From NCBI GenBank assembly GCA_014529385.2, contig CM043953.1:107454549-107518548 (forward strand): a stretch of DNA of 64,000 nt, in the 5' to 3' direction. This document shows, piece after piece, positions 11,161 through 19,504 of the stretch. The notes under the pieces are model-generated. The model saw only the letters and a list, made by a program, of their open reading frames with translations, ran no database searches and was not told where the DNA came from. Position 1 is the stretch's first letter; every line of letters begins with the position of its first letter. A program made the position numbers and the translations under genes. The stretch comes from Adiantum capillus-veneris. Taxonomy: Eukaryota; Streptophyta; Polypodiopsida; Polypodiales; Pteridaceae.

Positions 11161-12720
11161 TCTTGAAATGTTGGTCTTTTTGTGCAAAGAATGCTTTGTG
11201 CTAGTGCCCTTAGCTAAAAAGCCCCCCTATAGGCATTTCAATCTCCGAAGTCGTCTTTTTGCCTTGGAGTTGAATTTCTTCAACTTTTCTTCTCGAGAGT
11301 TGCATTTCTAGCTCATTGGATATGTTGTGAAGCCATCTATTTGGTTGAACTTGACTTTGGCTCCCCGTTCTCCATCTTTCTCCATTTGGTTGCCCGAAAG
11401 CGTCTTTTTCACCATCGGTAAGTGAATCAGCTTTCTTTTGGGTTTTGCTTGCAAACATAAGTCATCCATGTATATTTGAAGCTGCTTGTGAAGTTTCATT
11501 TCATTCGGTCGTCAATTTCAGCCGTTATGCCAAAATGACGCTTTGTGTGTTCGAAGCCGAATCGATTGTTCCGACCTACTTTTGGTGGTCCAAACCTGGA
11601 GATACTCCATGGTTGCATTGCCCTTGATGTTGTTAAGCTTCCTAAGAAGTTTTGTGTCGTTTCGACAACTTTTTCATGTTTGTCTCTTGCAGGCTCTGTT
11701 AACCTACGGTTTTTCCAGTCGTTTTTTCTCGAGCTTTGAGTGTTAGAAACCCATATTCTATACTAGGGTAACCCACCTATAAGTTCTTGCAAGGTTTGGT
11801 TAGGCGGTTGTGCCCCTACCTAGCATTCTTCCCCATTCCCCGTCTGCTCTTGTTTCTTGGTTTTGGTCAGTTTTCGCGACAAAAGTTAATGATAAGCATC
11901 AAAAGCTTATGGCAATGAGTCTACCTCTCATGTCTGGTGTCCTCTGGGCTCTCGTAGAAGTCGTAGAAGGTCGTAGAAGATCTGTGCTCTTGTGGCTCTC
12001 TGCTCTTCTCCAAGAAGGTAATAGTGGAAATGAGCTTGAAAGTGATGTGAAAAATACTTAACTTCGGACTTCCCAGATCACTTGTTACCAAATTTGACAT
12101 GTGCTCCTATCTCGTCGTGAAATGCACTTTAGGATTTGAAATTTCTCAATTTGGACTCCGTTTGACCTGTTTCTGAGAAATCTGTACACTTTGCCAAAAT
12201 TCTGTCATTTCGGACTTTTCGCAACTTTTCCCGAATTGTACTCAATTTTTACCATGGGTTGCCCTTGTCATTAGGATCATCACCATCTATTCTTTTCTTT
12301 TTTTTGATCTCATTTCACCTGCTTTTTTATTTTTCTTTTACTTTCATTAAGAAAATTATAAAAATAAAGGAAAATAGCAAATTGAAGCCAAAAAATTCCA
12401 AACATACACGATAAATAGCTGGTAACCCTGTGCATATGAATATACACTTATTTGTGATTTCTGGACTTGGATTACCACTTTTTCCACTTTTTAGCTCCAA
12501 AAACACTCTTATTTAATGATATTTACACGTCTAGAGACCCAAATTCATCATTTGATCTCTTCTTGTTGCAAAACAAGGTATATAAGGGCATAAATATTAT
12601 CAATATCCGCAATCAAACATAAAAATTGCAAAATCATGTAAGACACTGCCCTTGTAATATAATTTTTGTTTTTCTTTGTTTTTGTCGCTTGTAGCTACTT
12701 TGTAACTCCTGTATACCTGT
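11161..12720. other. Element B spacer between palindrome array 2 and internal PPT
   Basis: AT-rich noncoding spacer. The part around 12010-12170 (AGTGGAAATGAG..., GACTTCCCA) matches A's spacer around 29210-29340, so it belongs to the element. A 23-nt stretch at 11455-11477 is identical to the RT YMDD-coding region at 16885-16907. Short ORFs are not conserved in A. Confidence 0.65.
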
Positions 12721-12723
12721 ATA

Positions 12724-12737
12724 CCTCCCCCCCTCCT
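12724..12737 (-). promoter_or_regulatory. Element B internal polypurine tract
   Basis: CCTCCCCCCCTCCT on plus, a purine tract on minus, lies just after the last pol-strand ORF. It is preceded in pol orientation by GTCGTCCGGGAGGACTC. A has a tract with similar context at 29869-29880 and C has one at 33129-33141. No LTR follows it, so it is a second PPT. Role in replication is inferred. Confidence 0.65.
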
Positions 12738-12758
12738 AGTCTGAGTCCTCCCGGACGA

Positions 12759-13988
12759 CTATGAAGTGTCTGTGGGCGAAGCATTGTAGTTGTTTTGGTC
12801 ATAAGTTCCCAATGCAATTGTAGAGCGATGATACAACAGTCTTTCCAATAAAGCTGCTCTTTGTTTGATTGAAGGATTGGTGGTCGGGTTTTGGGTTTGT
12901 TTTGGCACTTCGGTAGTAGAATCAGTAGATGGATTCTTCTTTACTTTGTTGTTCTTTTTTACAATCCAAATCTGCTTCCGCTTCACTTGTGCTTGCCACA
13001 AACTCTTTGCGACCCAAACCTGCTTTGTTCTTTGTGTTGATTTCCTCGACTTGAAATACCTAGGAGTTTTCGTTGATTGTACTGAAGGGAGTTCCTGTTT
13101 ACAAATCTTTGGGATCCAAATTTGCTTGCTATAGCTTTGTGCCGTCATGAACTTCTTTGGAATCCAGATCTGTTTCACTGTCCTTGATTGTCTGGAATCA
13201 CTCTGTTGTCTGGTATTGAAGACTCTGTTTTCCACCTTTGTGTTCTCTGGCACAACCTTTTTTGGTCTCCATACCAACTTTGACTCCGTTTTTTCCCAAG
13301 GTTGAGCTGTTATATTATTGTTTGTCTTCCTTATCCACTGTTGAGAATTCCTCGTCGAAGAGTAATCCGGTTGTATAGAAACTTTTGGTTGCCATTGCTT
13401 CTTCTTTTTCTCTTGTTGTTGTTTACCTTTGTTCTTGAATTCCTCCTTTGGAGTTGGCTCTTCTCCTTTGGTAAACTTAACTGATTGACTTTCACCTTCG
13501 TATTTGATAAGCACTGATTTAGAACTCCAGTCAATCATTGCATTGTATTGCTTCTGCCATGGTTGTCCTAGCAATAATGGATGTTGTGTAGCTTGGTCTT
13601 CAACCACGTAAAACATATGAGGATACACATACTGGTTAATCTGTATATGTAAAATTGTGCATCCGACTATTTTGATTGAATTCTCAGAGTAACTCTTTAA
13701 CTCTTGCTTGGCAGTTTGTAATTTAGTGTCATTTGTCAATTGTCTATACAAACTGAGTGAAAGTAGATTAGTTTGAGCTCCTGAATCCAATAGTGCTCTG
13801 GCTTTGATTTGGTTGGTTCCTACTTTGCATTCAATGATGGGTTCTTCTTTGTCATTATCCATTTCTATTATACTGACTGCGTTTATTCGTATTGCTCCTT
13901 CATTGCGCTGTTTCTGACGCAGTAGTCTTCTTTTCTCCATTCTTTCCTTCGCCTCGGCTTGCGCGTCCTCCACAATCTTTTTCTTTTT
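12759..13988 (-). CDS. Second aspartic protease domain with W-x-P-K repeats (element B)
   Basis: About 404 codons follow the integrase in the same frame, directly after an amber codon (13989-13991). An EAQ/DAQ-rich helix comes first. A retropepsin-like core follows: ALLDSGAQTNLLS at residues about 60-72 holds the catalytic Asp, and LLLGQPW at about 133 matches the hydrophobic-hydrophobic-G motif. The rest is basic and repeats tryptophan units (LVWRPK, QIWIPK twice, QVWVAK, QIWIVK). B already has a normal protease before RT (18251-19504), so this is an additional one. A has a homologous domain at the same place. It may process polyprotein or bind substrate; activity is not shown. Confidence 0.8.
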   Translation of the reverse strand, partial: KKKKIVEDAQAEAKERMEKRRLLRQKQRNEGAIRINAVSIIEMDNDKEEPIIECKVGTNQIKARALLDSGAQTNLLSLSLYRQLTNDTKLQTAKQELKSYSENSIKIVGCTILHIQINQYVYPHMFYVVEDQATQHPLLLGQPWQKQYNAMIDWSSKSVLIKYEGESQSVKFTKGEEPTPKEEFKNKGKQQQEKKKKQWQPKVSIQPDYSSTRNSQQWIRKTNNNITAQPWEKTESKLVWRPKKVVPENTKVENRVFNTRQQSDSRQSRTVKQIWIPKKFMTAQSYSKQIWIPKICKQELPSVQSTKTPRYFKSRKSTQRTKQVWVAKSLWQAQVKRKQIWIVKKNNKVKKNPSTDSTTEVPKQTQNPTTNPSIKQRAALLERLLYHRSTIALGTYDQNNYNASPTDTS

Positions 13989-14813
13989 CTAGGTACGTAG
14001 CTTTTCTTGATGTATTTTGAGAAGCATGTCTTGGGTTAGCGACAAAAGATACTTTTTCACTCTGCATCCACTAATCCAATTGGGCATTTCTTCTCCGTCT
14101 AATGTAACAAGCTTGACGGCTCCACTTGGTGATAGATCTTTAATCACCAGAGGTCCCATCCCTCGCTTTTTAAGCTTCTTAGCATGCTGTTTCAGAGTGT
14201 AAACTAGGACATAGTCCCCAACCTTAAACTCTTTAGTCCTCACATGTTTATCAAAAAATTCCTTTTGTCGCCTTTTTTGAGCGTAGATAGAAGCTACTGT
14301 TTTTAGGCGAAGCTCGTCTAGCTTTTCCAGGTCATCTATTCTATCAGAAAGCTCGTGCCCTGTCCACTCTAGATCCTTAGCCACCCTTAAGGTTGAAATC
14401 AAGAATTCTATTGGTAAGATAGCATTTAGCCCAAAAACCATGTTATATGGGGTCATTCCTATTGATGTTTTATATGCTACCCTATATGCCCATAATGTTG
14501 AATGCAACTTCTGGTCCCAGTCAGTTCTCGACTCAGATACAATCTTCGTAAGGACCGTGCATATGGTTTTGTTTGTTGATTCAGCTTGTCCGTTTGCTTG
14601 TGGATGATACGGGGTTGATTTCCTATGGATTACCATGAATTCATCTAGAAGGATCTTTATCACTTCATTTATAAAATGTGTGCCTCGATCACTCACAATT
14701 TCTATTGGCAATCCATATCATACAAAGACGTATTCATATAGAAATTGTGTCGTGGTCCTGGCATCTGCTTTTTGAGTTGCCTTTGCTTCGACCCACTTTG
14801 TTAGATAGTCTAT
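13989..14813 (-). pseudogene. pol: Element B integrase, catalytic core second part and C-terminus
   Basis: Minus-strand frame with VSDRGTHF (second catalytic Asp) and YHPQANGQAEST (catalytic Glu), then a C-terminal domain with KKRGMGPLVIKDLSPSGAV and NWISGCRVKKY. There is no chromodomain. Upstream codons to 14813 (DYLTKWVEAKAT) are open except for a TGA near 14709-14720, where A reads through with Arg. The product ends with TAG at 13989, then continues in frame into the second protease. A foreign 380-bp fragment (14814-15193) cuts the gene just before this part, so no functional integrase can be made. Confidence 0.85.
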
Positions 14814-15193
14814 AGTCATCTATTGCTGGTTTGGAAGGCTGTGAGGAAGATATGGACCCTAATATTGCATGTGGGATGGATGTGCTTGAAGAAAGTCCAC
14901 AATACTACATGGAGGACTATTGGGGACAAGTCAAACATGTCTATCAAGTAGCTGCTCTTGCTGCAAGAGGCCAAAATATCAATTACATTGCTAAGAGACC
15001 ACCCGTTAAATGCTATGAGTGTGGAGGTCCGCATCTTGTGGCCGAGTGTCCTATTAGGCTACAAAAGAACTCCACACTAATGCAAACCAATCAAGCAAGA
15101 ACGTCTATAATGCCGATACTCATGTGTAATCGATGTGGCATAGATCATTTGATTGCCCAATGTCCAAATAATCCAAATGCATCGAAGATCACA
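14814..15193 (+). other. Captured gag fragment from a C-type element inside B integrase
   Basis: About 380 bp closely matches the reverse complement of element C at about 35440-35825. It encodes two zinc knuckles on plus, CYECGGPHLVAEC and CNRCGIDHLIAQC. Homology ends near TCATCTATTGCT (left) and GAAGATCAC (right); outside these, integrase text resumes. It has no LTR, TSD or poly(A). The donor was not this copy of C: C has a stop just before CYECG, whereas the captured copy reads through. Template switching during reverse transcription is a reasonable origin. Confidence 0.85.
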
Positions 15194-15432
15194 CAAGCGA
15201 TGTACTGTGTATGAGTCTTATATGCAGGAGGTGAAATGGGTCCGACATAATCAATCCCCCATTTTGCAAAAGCTCTTGCCCCCATCATTGGTCTAAGCGG
15301 CATATCATCTCTTTTAAGTGGTACTTTGGTCCGCTGACAATCATCACACCGTTTAACATATTCCTCAGCGTCCATATGTAATGTTGGCCACCATATTCCT
15401 GCGGCTAAGACAAGTTTTTGTTGTCTTATCAC
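15194..15432 (-). pseudogene. pol: Element B integrase, second HHCC module and start of core
   Basis: GIWWPTLHMDAEEYVKRCDDC is the second half of an HHCC zinc module whose histidines (HGGVGGGHF) lie in the preceding frame (to 15365); a frameshift near 15400 separates them. The core start WGIDYVGPI carries the first catalytic Asp. The reading ends at HTQYIA, where the captured C fragment begins. A continues the same text directly to MDYLTKW. Confidence 0.82.
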
Positions 15433-18250
15433 CTGAGAAATGGCCTCCTCCTACTCCTCCATGAGCTTGCTCCAAGATTATCACATACTCAGACTCTGAT
15501 GCGCAAATCCTAAGCTGGTTGTCTTTACCTCTCTTATAGAGTTGATCTCCTATTAAAGCATAATCTCTAGCTTCTGTCTCTACAGATTTCTGACGAGCTT
15601 TTGACGTTCCTTCTGGGAAAGTTCTATTTGTGAGATATTCAACAATATACTGACTCCATTCCGGAGCTATCATTATCTGATATAATGTCGAATACTCTGC
15701 TGGCGGTTTTGATGAACATACAATACATACAATGACATATTCATGTACGCTTTCTTTCATTCCTGGCCAATAGACTCCCAATTGTAACAAATTCCTATAT
15801 GTGTTCCTTTTTGAACAATGAAATGCACATTCCTGAACATGTGCTTCGCGCAGATATATATTATATTCCTCAGGATTGATGCATAGTCTTAAAACATGAT
15901 CATTTCCCAATTGATACAACCTTCCTGCAACTAATTGAAGATTCTTGGATTGCTGAATAGCAATATGTTTCTGGTTGTATTCTCTTCTATCAAACTCTCC
16001 TCCATAGGTTAATAGGCTAACGACATTTTGAGACCACTTCGGTATCATTTCTATGTTGAACAAGTATGCGTCTGGCATGTCGTCATCTACTCCTATAGGG
16101 TCTTCTCCATTTGTCAATCGCGAAAGATGATCAGCTCTAAGATGTGTTTTTCCTTTCTTTACTACTACCGTGAAGTCGAATTCCAGTAAGATAATGAACC
16201 ATCTCACTATTCTCCCGGTATTGCATGGTTTATTCACTAGGTAGAGCAAGGCTTGGTGATCCGTAAAAAACACAAACTTGTTGGCTAGAAGATAATGCCG
16301 AAATTTCTTCACAGCATATATCATTCCTAATCCTTCTCGCTCTGTTGTGGTGTAATTCTTCTCTGCATTGTTGAGCTGTCGACTGGCGTAACAAATAGGA
16401 AAATCCATGTTTCCTTCTTCTGACTGAGCCAGAATGCATCCTATTGCATATGCCGAAGCATCTATATGCACATGGAATATCTTCTCCCAATCTGGTGATT
16501 TCAAGACTGGAGCAGTAATGAGTGCCTCCTTCAATTTCTTGAATGATTCCTCACACTCCTCTGTCCATTCAAAGTTCACTATTAGCCTGTAAAGTGGTTG
16601 GCCTATTATAGCGTACATGTAAATGAATCGTCTATAATATCCGCAATGTCCCATAAAGCTCTGTACTTGTTTCGCATTGGTTGGTCTAGGCATATCCACT
16701 ATAACTTTTATCTTCTCTAAATCCGTGGATATTCCGTTTTGTGAGACAATATGTCCCAGAATTCTGCCCTGTCGGACCATAAACACACATTTCTCAGGAT
16801 TGAGACAAATGCGATATGTCCTACATTTCTCAAATACTTTTCTTAGGTGTTCTAGATGCTCATCTCTCAGAAGAGAATGTACACATAAGTCATCCATGTA
16901 TATTTCTAGAAACAACCTTAAGTATTCTTTGAAAGCATGCGTCATCAACCTCTGGAAGGTTGCGGGAGCATTGGTTAGACCAAAAGGCATAACCCGATAA
17001 GCATAAATTCCCCACTCCATTGCAAAAGCTGTTTTATGTTGATCTTCCAGTGCTATGGCTAGCTGGTTATATCTTGAAAAACCATCAAGAAAAGAGTATG
17101 TTGTTTTCCCTGATACACGCTCTAGAACATGATCAGTTATCGGCAGGGGATAATTGTCCCGGATTGTTGCAGCATTCACTTTCTTTAAGTTGACACACAC
17201 TCGGAGTTTTCGGTTCTTCTTGGGTACCACCACAATCGGAGATACCCAATCGGTGTGTTCAATCTCGTATATGAATTCAGCTTCCATTAGCTTATCTATC
17301 TCTTCTTTGATTCGCTTAGCAAACGTATCATTATATGTGTATGGTCTCTGTCTGCTAGGCTTTGCGTCTTGTTTTAGTGGGATTGTGTGTTGGCATATCG
17401 ATGGGTCAACTCCCTTTAAGTCCTTATAAGACCATGCAAACACATCCCTGTACTCTCTGAGAAGACTCAAAAGTCTCTCTTCCTCGCCTGGAGACAAATC
17501 TATGGCTATGTACACCGGTCTAGGTGTCTCACCTGGAGCTGCTAAATAACCTTTTTTTGCATCCTCCGGTCCGTCATAAGATTCGTTCTCCCTTCTCTCT
17601 CGAATAGGTTGGGTTAATACCACCTTCCTATCCTCTATTGTGAATTTCCTGTAGTGAGAGGGAACATCCATATTTTCCTTGATTTTGGCGTTTTCGTCCT
17701 CTCCACTCTCAATTTCTGTCGTCCAAACTTCTTTCAGAGTTTTCTTGAGCTCTCCGTACTTGTTTCTACGTTCTAACTTGGACTCCGTGTGTTCTCTGTT
17801 GCGCTTGTTCTTTTCTGATTTTTCTGTTTCTGTTTTCATTCCATTCCTTTGAACTTGATTTCTTGAGCCTCTTTTGTCTTTTCGTAAGCTCTTTTGATCA
17901 TTGCCTCTCATTCTTCCAGAAATCTTGTCCTTAACACAATCTTTCGCCTTTACTAGCATTAGAAATTGATTTTTTCCTTTTATTCTAGGCATCGGATTGG
18001 TTCTAACCCCCTTTGTTTTTCTCTTTGCTCTATAGCATTTCTGGCGTTGTTTAGTTTGGTTCGGAAAATCATAAAATCGGACATCCGTTATAGTTTCTTC
18101 GTTTCCGCTTGAATTGTCCGTTGACTCGTTGTCTGCTTCATTTCCCCACTCAGGATGATCGGGAATGTCGTGAAAGACCTCCTCTTCATCTTCCTTTTCC
18201 AGTGTATCGTTCTTTTCAGTTTCTTTTTCGAGTACAGTTCTCAAATTGAA
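15365..18250 (-). CDS. pol: Reverse transcriptase, RNase H and first integrase zinc module (element B)
   Basis: About 960 codons. After a charged linker (residues 1-240) comes RT with SFLDGFSRYNQ and the catalytic YMDD at about 449-452 (DNA 16889-16900). RNase H follows with HVHIDASAYAIG, TTTEREGLGMIYA, FFTDHQALL and RADHLSRL, so its acidic residues are present. Two zinc-module units then occur in tandem: one ending GVYWPGM...CIVC, then a second starting PEWSQYIVEYLT and reaching HGGVGGGHF at the ORF end. The reading frame is the same as the upstream protease, with one TAG at 18251-18253 between them. Key residues look intact. It is antisense to B's LTR promoter because of the inversion, so it is probably not expressed as genomic pol. 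Confidence 0.9.
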   Translation of the reverse strand, partial: FNLRTVLEKETEKNDTLEKEDEEEVFHDIPDHPEWGNEADNESTDNSSGNEETITDVRFYDFPNQTKQRQKCYRAKRKTKGVRTNPMPRIKGKNQFLMLVKAKDCVKDKISGRMRGNDQKSLRKDKRGSRNQVQRNGMKTETEKSEKNKRNREHTESKLERRNKYGELKKTLKEVWTTEIESGEDENAKIKENMDVPSHYRKFTIEDRKVVLTQPIRERRENESYDGPEDAKKGYLAAPGETPRPVYIAIDLSPGEEERLLSLLREYRDVFAWSYKDLKGVDPSICQHTIPLKQDAKPSRQRPYTYNDTFAKRIKEEIDKLMEAEFIYEIEHTDWVSPIVVVPKKNRKLRVCVNLKKVNAATIRDNYPLPITDHVLERVSGKTTYSFLDGFSRYNQLAIALEDQHKTAFAMEWGIYAYRVMPFGLTNAPATFQRLMTHAFKEYLRLFLEIYMDDLCVHSLLRDEHLEHLRKVFEKCRTYRICLNPEKCVFMVRQGRILGHIVSQNGISTDLEKIKVIVDMPRPTNAKQVQSFMGHCGYYRRFIYMYAIIGQPLYRLIVNFEWTEECEESFKKLKEALITAPVLKSPDWEKIFHVHIDASAYAIGCILAQSEEGNMDFPICYASRQLNNAEKNYTTTEREGLGMIYAVKKFRHYLLANKFVFFTDHQALLYLVNKPCNTGRIVRWFIILLEFDFTVVVKKGKTHLRADHLSRLTNGEDPIGVDDDMPDAYLFNIEMIPKWSQNVVSLLTYGGEFDRREYNQKHIAIQQSKNLQLVAGRLYQLGNDHVLRLCINPEEYNIYLREAHVQECAFHCSKRNTYRNLLQLGVYWPGMKESVHEYVIVCIVCSSKPPAEYSTLYQIMIAPEWSQYIVEYLTNRTFPEGTSKARQKSVETEARDYALIGDQLYKRGKDNQLRICASESEYVIILEQAHGGVGGGHFSGDKTTKTCLSRRNMVANITYGR

Positions 18251-19504
18251 CTACGGAACCACGTCGTACCCGTCCTTGTCGCAAAATTTTGTTGTGGGAC
18301 CATCCGGAATTGCACAAACATCTAGGGTTGCTAGAATGTGTGTCCATTCTAATGGTTCAAGTGTGTCCTCTGGAAAGGGTTCTCCTATATAAGTTTCGTC
18401 TTCGATAGCCCTTTCTAAAACATATTCTTCTCGCCTCAGACTTCCACATTTCGAGGCTCCATACATCCATAACTCCTTGGGCTTACCTAACCAGGCCGGA
18501 AATTCGGATCCCGCCAAAGTAGCTGAATCAAACTCCTCTACCGGTGTTCGGTTCACATCTTTGTAGCTATGGTCTTTCAGGTTCACACGTGTAGTGGTTT
18601 CCATATTTCTCAGGTATATGTGATCGTAGCCCCAATCCTGGACCATTTTCAACTGTCTCATGAATGGTCTTCCCAGTATGATATCATAGTTATTCTCCTT
18701 GCCAAAATCGACAATAGCAAAAGTATGTTCGTATTCAATGCCGCAAGAAGTCACTACGACTTTCTCTAATAACCCCATAGGTTTCTCCATGTGTCCATCT
18801 GCTAATTGGAGTTTCAACCTAGTCTTCCTTATTGCTGGTTTCCCCCATTTTTTCCAGATTTCTTTTGTAGCAATGGCTACCCCAGCTCCGCTGTCTAGTA
18901 TTGCCATTGTGTTCACTCCTTGGAATTCAACTGGTAAGGTTGTATTCCCCTCTTCACCTTCGCAATACTCTCCGACCTTGTTTAAGGGTACAGGCTTAGC
19001 GTTCTTTTGTGGTTTGCTCATCTCTTGTATTCCCTCTTGCAGTCTCGATGTTGGGTCTTTTATCCCAAATTTCTCCAAGCATTTTCCTACAGTGGTCCAC
19101 ATATGTGGTCTTAACCTCAAAAGCTCAGCTAGAGAGATAGTGCATGTCACTGGTGTTGACAAGATCTCTATCAATCCTTGCGAGTCCATGACTTTTTCTG
19201 ATGAGATTCTTCGTGAGGGAAGTGCTCTAGTCTCGGATTTTGCTTCATACTCTCCTAAGTATGAAGGTAAGGTATTCAGTGAGTGAGGTTTGCTCTCCAT
19301 TGTTCTAATAGAGCCCCCATCTCCCCAGTAAGATTGCAGATCCAAGTCCACTTGAGATCCTGCCTCAAATTCCACTATGGGAGGATTCCTGATGTCCTTT
19401 TCCCAATTTGTCTGATTAGCTTGGCAACTTAGCTCGTTTGCAAAGTTTGCCTCTCTCACTTGTTTCCAAAATTCATTGTAATCCTCATCTCTTCCATAAG
19501 ACCT
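18251..19504 (-). CDS. pol: Aspartic protease 1 (element B)
   Basis: About 402 codons from 19459, continuing upstream in frame to the TAG at 19505-19507. The retropepsin core has AILDSGAGVAIAT near residue 187 and IILGRPFMRQ near 265. The N-terminal half is unrecognised. A TAG at 18251-18253 ends it, and RT resumes in the same frame. It is homologous to C's protease at 33493-34516, where the active-site triplet is changed. It cleaves Gag-Pol in the particle, by family knowledge. Confidence 0.87.
   Translation of the reverse strand, partial: RSYGRDEDYNEFWKQVREANFANELSCQANQTNWEKDIRNPPIVEFEAGSQVDLDLQSYWGDGGSIRTMESKPHSLNTLPSYLGEYEAKSETRALPSRRISSEKVMDSQGLIEILSTPVTCTISLAELLRLRPHMWTTVGKCLEKFGIKDPTSRLQEGIQEMSKPQKNAKPVPLNKVGEYCEGEEGNTTLPVEFQGVNTMAILDSGAGVAIATKEIWKKWGKPAIRKTRLKLQLADGHMEKPMGLLEKVVVTSCGIEYEHTFAIVDFGKENNYDIILGRPFMRQLKMVQDWGYDHIYLRNMETTTRVNLKDHSYKDVNRTPVEEFDSATLAGSEFPAWLGKPKELWMYGASKCGSLRREEYVLERAIEDETYIGEPFPEDTLEPLEWTHILATLDVCAIPDGPTTKFCDKDGYDVVP

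Noticed and set aside
14831-15214. Plus-strand 127-codon ORF with zinc knuckles as a gene
   Set aside because: It is a captured C-type gag fragment inside B integrase. Its ends match template junctions, not gene borders.
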